Shown here piece after piece: positions 1 to 6,372 of a DNA stretch of 25,881 nucleotides. Location: the NCBI GenBank assembly GCA_023150835.1, contig JAKLKB010000095.1, forward strand, positions 1-25,881. Direction: 5' to 3'. The notes under the pieces were generated by a model. That model saw only the letters and a list, made by a program, of their open reading frames with translations. It was not told where the DNA came from and ran no database searches. Within the stretch, counting starts at the first letter, position 1. Each line of letters begins with the position of its first letter. This stretch comes from Myxococcota bacterium (GTDB taxonomy: Bacteria > Myxococcota_C > UBA6777). Both the position numbers and the translations under genes were made by a program.

Positions 1-1695
1 GGTGGATTGGTTTGCGGTGTTGGAGGGGGTGTTGGTATTGGGGGGGTTGTTTGTGCTGTTGCCTTGTTGGGGAGGGTTCGAGGCGATCGGGCGAGGCAGG
101 GGTTGGAGCGGGACGTTTTGGTAAGTGTCGGAAGTGGCGGTCCAACTGTAAAGGTGTGGGAGGAATCCGTCTTTTCGGATCTGGATCTGGACTTTTCTTC
201 CGATGCGAACGCTGAGTTCTGCGGGAGTGGTATTTTCTTGTTTCTCGCCGCCGAGCCAGATCTCCGCGCCAGCGGGGACGCTGTGCAATTGGAGCTTGAC
301 GAAGATTTGTTTGTCGGGATCGACGCGAGGATCTTTGGTGGGGGTGGGGGGAAGGAAGACAAAGATTCCCGCACCCACGAGAAGCAAGACCACCACCACG
401 GCTCCGAAGATCAAGCCTTTGTGGGGGCCTGTGCCTTGGGGTTTGCCCTTTTTTTGGCCAACGAGTGTGACGTCGAGTGGATCGCGGCCTCCTGTCAAGG
501 CGCTTGCGGGGATGTTTGTATGTGCGGGGGGAGGGGCGGTGGGGAGGTGAGCAGAGCTTTGATAACCTCCGCTGGCGATTCCTGCGTTTCCATAAGCACC
601 CGAAGGGCTGCCATAAGGGGCAGCTTTGCGCTGTCCAAAGTTGTCCATCGCAACCATCAAGCCTTCGGCTTCGAGATCGATGCGTTGGGTTTGTGGGCCG
701 GTGTCGTAATCTTCTACGTCGTAGTCTTGGTTTGCGTTGCGGTGGACGACGGTGGCTTCGGAGGGTTCCAGTCCGAGGGGGTCATCGAAGCCGCTAAAGC
801 GGCCTGTGGCTTCGCCTTCTTCATCGTCGCCTTCTCCGAGCACGTTTGCAAAACGCTCGCGCAGAGCGTCTGCGAACTCTTGGGCGCTTGCGTAGCGGTG
901 GTTTGGGCGTTCTGCGAGGGCGTAGCGGAGGACATCTTCGAGGTCGAGCGAGAGCTTGCGTTCTTTTTCGAGGTCTGTGCAAACTTGTGCGAAGAAGTCT
1001 TTTTGTGCATCGCGCAGGCGTGCAAGAGAGCCATCAAACAGGCGTCTGCGCATCAGCATCTCGGCGAGGACGACGCCAGCGGCAAAGATATCGATGCGAT
1101 GATCAAGGAGTCCGTCGCCGTTCATCTGTTCGGGGGGTGTATAAAAGGCCGATTCGGGGGCGTATCCACCGGCTTTTCGCAAGCGATCATCCCACCACCA
1201 ATTTTGTCCGAAGTGAAGGATCTGGAGTTGATCGCGTTGGGTGGTTTCGGAGGGGCCGAGGATGATGTTGGCGAGGCGGAGATCTCCGTGGATGATCGAG
1301 GATTGGTGGAGTTTGTGTAGGCCGTCGAGCATCTCAAGAAATAGCGGGAGAGGCCGAAGTGGCGGGGGGATGACTTTTTGTTCGAGGACGCGATCGAGCG
1401 GATGGCCGGAGGCGTGTTCAAGGATGACGTAAAGGCCCGTCTGAGGGTCATGATCGGCGTGGTAGACCTGCGCGACGTGCTGGTGGCGAAACTGGATCAA
1501 GTAGGCGATGCCTTCGCGGTATCGGGTTTGTAGCTCATGCGAGCGGGTGTGTGGGGTGTGAAAGATCTTGATCCACGCGGGATAAGTGGTGTCTTCGTGG
1601 ACAGCTTCGTAAAGCGTCCCGAGTCGGTCTTTGGCGGCTTGTTGTTGGAGTCGGTAGCCACCGATTTGATATCGTTCCCATCGCTCGTCAACCAT
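1..1695 (-). CDS. Membrane-anchored Ser/Thr kinase-like protein with PEGA domain, probable pseudokinase (C-terminus beyond window)
   Basis: The frame is read on the minus strand and runs off the left edge, so the C-terminus is missing. Residues about 10-285 fit a bacterial Hanks-type kinase fold: a beta-3 lysine (K43 in AWIKIF), a catalytic-loop match HGDLRLANI (D138, N143) and a helix-F-like IDIFAAGVVLAEM. Two elements are degenerate. The Gly-rich loop region (LQQQAAKDRLGTLYEA) lacks GxGxxG, and the metal-binding DFG is HFG (H161). A Pro/Ala-rich linker leads to one membrane helix (about 426-447, GLIFGAVVVVLLLVGAGIF) and a PEGA-type domain (about 458-515, VPAGAEIWLGGE) expected outside the membrane. 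The ATG at 1695 is preceded by GGAG six bases upstream. An in-frame ATG at 1743 would add 16 residues but has no clear ribosome site. It may be a signalling scaffold rather than an active kinase; the fold is fairly sure, lack of activity is inferred. Confidence 0.85.
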   Translation of the reverse strand, partial: MVDERWERYQIGGYRLQQQAAKDRLGTLYEAVHEDTTYPAWIKIFHTPHTRSHELQTRYREGIAYLIQFRHQHVAQVYHADHDPQTGLYVILEHASGHPLDRVLEQKVIPPPLRPLPLFLEMLDGLHKLHQSSIIHGDLRLANIILGPSETTQRDQLQILHFGQNWWWDDRLRKAGGYAPESAFYTPPEQMNGDGLLDHRIDIFAAGVVLAEMLMRRRLFDGSLARLRDAQKDFFAQVCTDLEKERKLSLDLEDVLRYALAERPNHRYASAQEFADALRERFANVLGEGDDEEGEATGRFSGFDDPLGLEPSEATVVHRNANQDYDVEDYDTGPQTQRIDLEAEGLMVAMDNFGQRKAAPYGSPSGAYGNAGIASGGYQSSAHLPTAPPPAHTNIPASALTGGRDPLDVTLVGQKKGKPQGTGPHKGLIFGAVVVVLLLVGAGIFVFLPPTPTKDPRVDPDKQIFVKLQLHSVPAGAEIWLGGEKQENTTPAELSVRIGRKVQIQIRKDGFLPHLYSWTATSDTYQNVPLQPLPRPIASNPPQQGNSTNNPPNTNTPSNTANQST

Positions 1696-1743
1696 CTCTG
1701 GCTCCGTATCAGCAATCGTTCTGTGTTGTGACTGGTCCTGCAT

Positions 1744-2071
1744 GTAGCGTGAGGCGTTTGGTCGTGTTGCGTAGGGTAGCGAGAAGGGGGGTTCACGTCA
1801 ACAGGGGCGTTGTTTCCGAACCGTGACAGGCTTTGGGCATGCAGAAGACCCCGCGCCGCAGAATTTGAGTACATTCCTCAAGAAGTACAAGGGCAGTAGC
1901 AGATTTGGAGGGGGCGGAGGTTGAATGGGTTGGAGCTCGCGGGCTTCGGCGACATCCCCTGTTGTTTTGAGGGGTTGCGTCGAGGAAGCAGCGGAGGATG
2001 GGTGATCTGGAGAAGTGGAGGTGTTGTGTTGGGGGCGCAAGGCCCGAGGTGTCGGGTGTGGTGGGCAGCGG
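1744..2071. other. Intergenic stretch, no supported gene
   Basis: These roughly 330 bases separate the kinase-like gene from the 3' end of the Cys-rich gene. Open frames exist on both strands, but their translations are low-complexity (Ala/Thr/Pro- or Gly/Ser-rich) and no start has a ribosome site. No convincing promoter or terminator was recognised. Confidence 0.5.
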
Positions 2072-2401
2072 TCAGTAATAATCGCAGCGTTGGACGCAGA
2101 CAGGGCGCGTGCGGCAGCGTTGGACGGGATAGCAATGGTTGCGATAGCTGCAATTCGTGTAGGTGTTGCAGTTTCGGACATAACGGCAAACTTGGTAATC
2201 GCCGCTCCATGCGCAAACGCGACTAAGACCACAGCGGGTTTGCGGGTAGCAGTAGCGGCGTTGGTAGCAGCGGGTGGTGTTAAAACAGCGTTGGACGTTG
2301 GTGCAAACTGTGCGACAGTAAGTGTTTGCGCTGGCGGATGAGGGGAGCATCGATAGAGATCCCGCGCCAAGCACTACAGCCATCAAAAGCCACTTTTTCA
2401 T
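2072..2401 (-). CDS. Small secreted Cys-rich protein with C-x5-C periodicity
   Basis: The product has 109 residues. A signal peptide (MKKWLLMAVVLGAGS, likely cleaved near SASA-NTY) is followed by about 80 residues with 14 cysteines. Apart from the first and last pairs (x3) and one x8 gap, successive cysteines are separated by exactly five residues, giving a hexad pattern such as CTNVQRC, CFNTTRC, CYQRRYC, CYPQTRC. The intervals are rich in Arg, Tyr, Asn and Gln, and Arg often directly precedes Cys. An almost perfect AAAGGAGG ribosome site lies 5 bases before the ATG at 2401, which settles the start. No family is recognised. An exported, disulfide-stabilised or metal-binding repeat protein is possible; the periodicity is seen, the role is unknown. 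Confidence 0.85.
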   Translation of the reverse strand: MKKWLLMAVVLGAGSLSMLPSSASANTYCRTVCTNVQRCFNTTRCYQRRYCYPQTRCGLSRVCAWSGDYQVCRYVRNCNTYTNCSYRNHCYPVQRCRTRPVCVQRCDYY

Positions 2402-2483
2402 GACATCCTCCTTTGGATGAGGTTTTGGGGCGGGACGGTGGCAGGGTGGGTCTGTCTTGTCGCGCCGGATGAACGTTTCGCCA

Positions 2484-2510
2484 CCCCGAAGACGCCTTGT
2501 GCTTTCGGGG
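2484..2510. other. Intergenic hairpin between solute-binding and Cys-rich genes
   Basis: CCCCGAA (2484-2490) and TTCGGGG (2504-2510) form a perfect 7-bp stem with a 13-base loop. It lies about 70 bases past the stop of the solute-binding gene. No T-run follows, so a role as terminator or as a 5'-UTR structure of the Cys-rich gene is only possible. Confidence 0.35.
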
Positions 2511-2581
2511 GTCGCGAGGGTTAGACGGTGGCGGGTGGAGTTTGTTTTCAAAAGATCCGCCATACCGTCAGGAGCGTTGGT

Positions 2582-3445
2582 TTAGAGCCATTGGCGTTGA
2601 AGGTAAGCCAGTTTGCCTGATTGTGCGAGGTCGAGGAGGATGAGATCCGCCATATGGAGCAGGGTTTTGTTTTCGAGTTGGACGCCGATGGCGTATTCTT
2701 CGCTCAGACCGAGGTTTTTAATGATCTTGTACTTTTTGGAGACGCTGCGGATCATGTGTAGGGCGATGGGGTGATCGGTGATCACATAGTCGATGCTGCC
2801 GCTTTCCATAGCGTAGATGACCTCTTTATAATTTTCAAAGAAGCGGATCTCTGCGTTAAACAGCGATTGTGCATCGGGGGTGGTGGTTCCGCGAACGATC
2901 GCCATGATGGGTTTTTTGCGGGTGGTTTCGGCAGAGACAAGGACTTTGCTGGTTTTGAGGTAGACTTTGGAGAAGCCGACGAGTTTGGCGCGGGCTTTGG
3001 TGCGCGAAAAGGCGGCGGCTACGATATCGCAGGTGTCTTGTTGGAGGCTAGAGATGCGGGTTCCTGCGTTGATGACGGTCCATTCGATGGTCAGGTTGCG
3101 TTTGTAGTAGACGCTCAAACGCCGGACGATCTGCTCGACGAGATCGATATCATAGCCGACGAGTCGGCGTCCGAGGAAGTAGCCAAAGGGCGGAACATCG
3201 GAGCGGACGCAAGCGCGCAGCACTTGGGATTGGAGGATGCGGGCGAGTTTGGTGCCTTCGGTGGCTTTGGGCATTTCGGGAGAATCGAGCAAGTAGAGCG
3301 GGGCGTCGGCTTCTTTGGGCTTGGCGGCTTCTTTGATCGTGGGCTGTGAGGCCGGTGGTGTGGGGGGTGCAGGTTTTTTGTTGTCTGCGTGGAGGTTTTG
3401 TTGGATCAGCCAGAAGGCGGCGAGCAGGAAAATGATCTTCTTCAT
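2582..3445 (-). CDS. Periplasmic solute-binding protein, family 3 (amino-acid type)
   Basis: The product has 287 residues. The N-terminus is a signal peptide (MKKIIFLLAAFWLIQQNLHA) followed by a Lys/Pro/Ala-rich linker (about 23-55) and an SBP_bac_3 fold. Typical elements are VRSDVPPFGYFLGRRLVGYD near the start of the domain, DIVAAAFSRTKAR, and ESGSIDYVITDHPIALHMI in the second lobe. Family members bind polar amino acids or related ligands for ABC uptake or sensing. No permease or ATPase gene is adjacent, so it may be an orphan receptor. The ATG at 3445 is chosen because GAGGA lies 6 bases upstream; the ATG two codons earlier abuts that site. A plausible promoter lies about 165 bases upstream. 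Confidence 0.9.
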   Translation of the reverse strand: MKKIIFLLAAFWLIQQNLHADNKKPAPPTPPASQPTIKEAAKPKEADAPLYLLDSPEMPKATEGTKLARILQSQVLRACVRSDVPPFGYFLGRRLVGYDIDLVEQIVRRLSVYYKRNLTIEWTVINAGTRISSLQQDTCDIVAAAFSRTKARAKLVGFSKVYLKTSKVLVSAETTRKKPIMAIVRGTTTPDAQSLFNAEIRFFENYKEVIYAMESGSIDYVITDHPIALHMIRSVSKKYKIIKNLGLSEEYAIGVQLENKTLLHMADLILLDLAQSGKLAYLQRQWL

Positions 3446-3481
3446 GGGCATTCCTCATAGGTTCGGTCGATGGGGACAAAA

Positions 3482-3516
3482 CATCGCTTGTAGGCATTTG
3501 GCTCAGCCAAGCGATG
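3482..3516. promoter_or_regulatory. 9-bp perfect inverted repeat in leader of solute-binding gene
   Basis: CATCGCTTG (3482-3490) and CAAGCGATG (3508-3516) are exact inverted copies with a 17-base spacer. The element lies 37 bases upstream of the solute-binding gene start and downstream of its putative promoter. It could fold in the transcript or be a dimeric regulator site; neither is shown. Confidence 0.45.
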
Positions 3517-3608
3517 GGCAACGAGCAGGGGCAGCACAAAGGACAGAGAGAGAAAACGGATGCTGTGTGATATCGAGTGAGGTCTCTTGCGCGTTTGATA
3601 TGTTTTGC

Positions 3609-3636
3609 AGGATACATACGGGCATCTCCTTGTCAA
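3609..3636 (-). promoter_or_regulatory. Putative sigma70-type promoter, minus strand
   Basis: On the minus strand TTGACA (3636-3631) is followed after 16 bases by TATCCT (3614-3609). The -35 box is a perfect consensus match and the -10 box matches four of six. It points at the solute-binding gene and implies a leader of about 155 bases. Confidence 0.5.
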
Positions 3637-3706
3637 GGGCAGCGAGTGGGTACACGAGTGGTTGTTTTAGGACGTGGTGGTTTCGGGAAAAAGGGAGCAT
3701 AACGTG

Positions 3707-4216
3707 ATGGAGCCTTTGCTGTGGTATGCGCGAGAAGATATCGCGCAGGTGTGGAAAGATGCGTTGTTTTTTTATTTGGAGCATCGCGGGATGTTTGCCA
3801 ATGCGCTGTTGGTGGGTCCGACGTTGCCTGCTTCTGTCGAGGTGGCGTTGGGTCGTGAACTCGAACTACAGGGCTTTTTTTTTCGATCTCTGGCGATGCA
3901 AGCGCAAGCATCGGACGATTTTTTACCTTGGTTGTGGGGGGAGGTTTGTGAGACGGGGGGAGCGGTTCATGATCTTTCGCGTGTGGCGCTGTTGGTTCCG
4001 ATCTGTTCGCAGTTTGTGTTGGCGGGAGGGCGGGGGCTTCGAGCGGCTTGGGCGCGGCAGATCCCTTGCCCTGTGATCTTTCAGATCAGCCCACAAGAAG
4101 ATTGGCGGGGCTGGTGGCGTGAGCATCGTGTGTTGTTTGGTGGGATGCCGTCGGTGTTTTTGGCGGAGGGTACGTTTGCGTTGGCGGACTTGAACGCTGA
4201 TGGAGAGGTGTGGTAG
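3707..4216 (+). CDS. Hypothetical protein, 169 residues
   Basis: No family is recognised. The translation is well mixed and protein-like, rich in Trp and hydrophobic residues (for example VALLVPICSQFVLAGG and WRGWWREHRVLFGG), with no signal peptide or obvious membrane helix. GGGAG at 3693-3697 lies 9 bases before the ATG at 3707; a GTG one codon earlier is also possible. It ends 46 bases before the matrixin-like gene on the same strand, so the two may be co-transcribed. The sense strand is G/T-rich, unlike most neighbours. Confidence 0.7.
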   Translation: MEPLLWYAREDIAQVWKDALFFYLEHRGMFANALLVGPTLPASVEVALGRELELQGFFFRSLAMQAQASDDFLPWLWGEVCETGGAVHDLSRVALLVPICSQFVLAGGRGLRAAWARQIPCPVIFQISPQEDWRGWWREHRVLFGGMPSVFLAEGTFALADLNADGEVW

Positions 4217-4262
4217 GAGTGTTTTTGGATGGATCATAGCGCAAAGAACGGGAGGATCTGCG

Positions 4263-5198
4263 ATGTGGTATCGTTGGCGAGGCGATGGGTGTTTGTGCGC
4301 GGTGTGGTGTTGGGTGGTGTGTTGGACGGTGTGTGGACAAGCCGAGGCGTATTCGCGCAGAAAAACCGAAGCGGGAGTGGCTGTTGCATGGAAGCGGATG
4401 CCTGTGCGTTTTGTGATCGACAATCGGGGGATGGGCGATTATTTCCGAAACTCCCCGACACGCGGTGCTGTCGGCTCGGAGCTTGCGGCGGCTCAACTGG
4501 CGTTTGATGTCTGGTCCAAGGCCACCTGCGTGGGCGGAAAAAAGACTTCGCTGAATTTTACGGACGGCGGTTTGGTGGGAGGAAAGAAGGTGGGGTACGA
4601 CAAGGCGTGTACCGATTGCAACACCAACTTGATCGTCTTCCATTCGTCCCAAGGTTCGTGGCCTTACGACAAGCTGTTGATCGAGCAAACCACCCTAAGC
4701 TACGACCAAAACACAGGCGAGCTTTTCGACATTGATACAGAGATCAACGCGGAACACTACGCTTTTTCGACGCAGACCGACAATACAGAAGAGATGCGCT
4801 ATGATCTGCAAAGCGTGTTGACGTTTGCCGTAGGCCGTTGGGTGGGCTTGGAAGAAGTCAAAGAGGCCGCCTTCAAAGAGTCCACCATGTACACCCAACT
4901 CGATCAAAAAGACACGAACAAGCGGACGCTTGCGGAGGATGATATCGGGGGGGTTTGCGCGATCTATCCACCCAAGGCCACCCCCAATGTCCCTGTGTAC
5001 CAGCAATCCGAGGCGTTCCGTGATGCGGGATGTTCGCAGATCCCACCTGTGTTTTCGTGGTGGTGGCTGGTGGGCGTGTTGGGGTTGTTTGGGTGGCGAA
5101 AACGCCGATCTTGCGGATATCGTATGCGGGTTGGATCGCGATGGGGCGAGCGACACGATCTGCACCACTGTTCGATGACAAACAATCGGTCGTTCTAA
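4263..5198 (+). CDS. Matrixin-like secreted protein lacking the zinc-binding motif, MYXO-CTERM-like tail
   Basis: The 311-residue product follows the matrixin-family plan of myxobacterial secreted proteases: a signal-like N-terminus (to about 29), a W...C segment near residue 84, DTEINAEHYAFST (158-170), DLQSVLT (181-187), a Met-turn-like STMY (207-210), and RTLAEDDIGGVCAIYP (221-236). Active members have HExxHxxGxxH directly after DLQSVLT. Here the segment is FAVGRWVGLEE (188-198): all three zinc His and the catalytic Glu are replaced, only Gly195 remains. This predicts a non-catalytic pseudoprotease. The C-terminus has GC (256-257), a hydrophobic stretch (WWWLVGVLGLFGW) and RKRRS, resembling a MYXO-CTERM sorting tail. 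About 28 further residues follow, which is unusual. GGGAGG lies 7 bases before the ATG at 4263. Expected at the cell surface or secreted. Confidence 0.8.
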   Translation: MWYRWRGDGCLCAVWCWVVCWTVCGQAEAYSRRKTEAGVAVAWKRMPVRFVIDNRGMGDYFRNSPTRGAVGSELAAAQLAFDVWSKATCVGGKKTSLNFTDGGLVGGKKVGYDKACTDCNTNLIVFHSSQGSWPYDKLLIEQTTLSYDQNTGELFDIDTEINAEHYAFSTQTDNTEEMRYDLQSVLTFAVGRWVGLEEVKEAAFKESTMYTQLDQKDTNKRTLAEDDIGGVCAIYPPKATPNVPVYQQSEAFRDAGCSQIPPVFSWWWLVGVLGLFGWRKRRSCGYRMRVGSRWGERHDLHHCSMTNNRSF

Positions 5199-5238
5199 GA
5201 GAACAAACGAATGCTGTGTGCATCGCTCGGAGTATGAT

Positions 5239-5832
5239 TTAACGCAAGAGCTGTTGTTGGTAGGGGAGATGATCGCGCAGGGAGCCGAGAAAGCAGGTTG
5301 TGGTGACGCTGCTGTGGGCGTGTTCGGTGGTGCGGAGATTCATGCAGAGTTGGGTGGTGTGCATAACGCAGGCGGAGCCGAGGGCATCGAGATGTTCGAT
5401 CAGAGCGTGAGCGATCTGGTGGGTGGCGAGTTCTTGGAGGGTGAGGCGGTGGGTGAGGCAGCGGACGAGCAGGCCGAGTTGTGAAAAGCCGACGATACGG
5501 TGTTTGGGGAGGTAGGCAAGGTGTGCGACGCCAAAAAAGGGCAGAAGATGATGAGGGCAGATCCCATGAAAGCGGATATCGCGGACCACGATCAGACCGC
5601 CATCTTGGGCGGGAAAGTGATCGGCGAGCAGTCGGGCGGGATCGTATCGATACCCATCAAGGAGGTCTTCTTGCCAACAAGCGGCGACACGTTCGGGGGT
5701 TTCGCGCAAGTGAGGCGCATCAGGCGGAACCCCCAGACCTTCGAGAAAAAGGCGGATGCCTTGGAGTATACGCTGAGGATCGGGGGTGTTGACTTGGGGG
5801 ATGTATCCTTGTTCTTCGGGGGCTGAGGGCAT
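5239..5832 (-). CDS. Divergent GTP cyclohydrolase I (FolE-like)
   Basis: The 197-residue product matches FolE along its length: ETPERVAACWQE (44-55), IVVRDIRFHGICPHHLLPFFG (81-101), AYLPKHRIVGFSQ (106-118), LQE (132-134) and SSVTTTCFLGS (174-184). FolE converts GTP to 7,8-dihydroneopterin triphosphate. The zinc ligands C92, H95 and C163 are kept. Compared with the E. coli enzyme from memory, the position of catalytic His179 is Gln161 (QLC instead of HxC), Lys136 is Gln118 and phosphate-binding Arg139 is Leu121. The fold is sure; classical activity is doubtful and a paralogue with altered chemistry is possible. GGAG lies 6 bases before the ATG at 5832. It converges with the matrixin-like gene across 40 bases. 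Confidence 0.85.
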   Translation of the reverse strand: MPSAPEEQGYIPQVNTPDPQRILQGIRLFLEGLGVPPDAPHLRETPERVAACWQEDLLDGYRYDPARLLADHFPAQDGGLIVVRDIRFHGICPHHLLPFFGVAHLAYLPKHRIVGFSQLGLLVRCLTHRLTLQELATHQIAHALIEHLDALGSACVMHTTQLCMNLRTTEHAHSSVTTTCFLGSLRDHLPYQQQLLR

Positions 5833-5886
5833 CGGTCTCTCCGAATGGTCGGTGCTGTGGGCGGTCTTGTCGCACGATGGGGTCAG

Positions 5887-5989
5887 GGAGGTTTTGTGCG
5901 CGCTTGTTGGCGAAGCGGCTTTTGGTGTTGGGCGGTTCTTTGGGGTCTGTTCTTGTCAAGGAGGCTTTGTGCGCGCTTGTTGGCGAAGC
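5887..5989. repeat. 30-bp direct repeat covering a lipoprotein gene 3' end
   Basis: Bases 5887-5916 and 5960-5989 are identical except one T/C difference (both contain TTTGTGCGCGCTTGTTGGCG). The second copy encodes the last residues of the lipoprotein gene; the first lies past its stop. It looks like a local duplication of the gene end. Confidence 0.8.
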
Positions 5990-6372
5990 TGTTGGAGTTT
6001 GGGTTGCAGCGGCGGTGGTAAGGATTCTTCGATCAGGAGATTCATCAGGAGATAGAATTGTTCGAGGTTTCCGAAGGATTTTTGTTTTTGTTTGTATTCT
6101 TCGATGTGTTGGAGGTTTGCGTGATAGGTTTCAAGGGAGATGGCGGGGAAGCGCAAGATCAAGAGGCGAAGGAGATCTTGGGGTTGTTCTTTTTCGCGGG
6201 GGTAGAGTTGATAAAAGGTGGTGCGAAGCCAGCGGATGCGTTGTTTTTGGGCGACTTGGGGGGCATGGAGCTCGTGGAGGGGGTGACGTGGACAGCCCTT
6301 CAAAAGAGGCATCCAAACAAGCAACAGACAGAAGACGAAGCGAGGCGGAGCAAAACAGCGTTGCATCGTCAA
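5956..6372 (-). CDS. Small putative lipoprotein
   Basis: The product has 138 residues. The N-terminus MTMQRCFAPPRF then a hydrophobic run ends in LLKGC, an acceptable lipobox with Cys27 as lipidated residue. The remainder is helical and charged (QHIEEYKQKQKSF, LQPKLQQLRQQ) with no recognised family. Its start overlaps the stop of the upstream TPR gene by ATGA, implying translational coupling, so it probably works with that protein. Confidence 0.75.
   Translation of the reverse strand: MTMQRCFAPPRFVFCLLLVWMPLLKGCPRHPLHELHAPQVAQKQRIRWLRTTFYQLYPREKEQPQDLLRLLILRFPAISLETYHANLQHIEEYKQKQKSFGNLEQFYLLMNLLIEESLPPPLQPKLQQLRQQARTKPP

Noticed and set aside
7-1320. A 437-codon plus-strand open frame opposite the kinase-like gene
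   Set aside because: The minus strand carries recognisable kinase and PEGA motifs; the plus frame is low-complexity (Gly/Val/Cys-rich) and has no family signal, so it is an antisense shadow.
1798-2370. A 190-codon minus-strand frame over the Cys-rich gene
   Set aside because: Its translation is Ala/Thr/Pro low-complexity, it has no ribosome site, and it overlaps the Cys-rich gene, which has a strong ribosome site and signal peptide.
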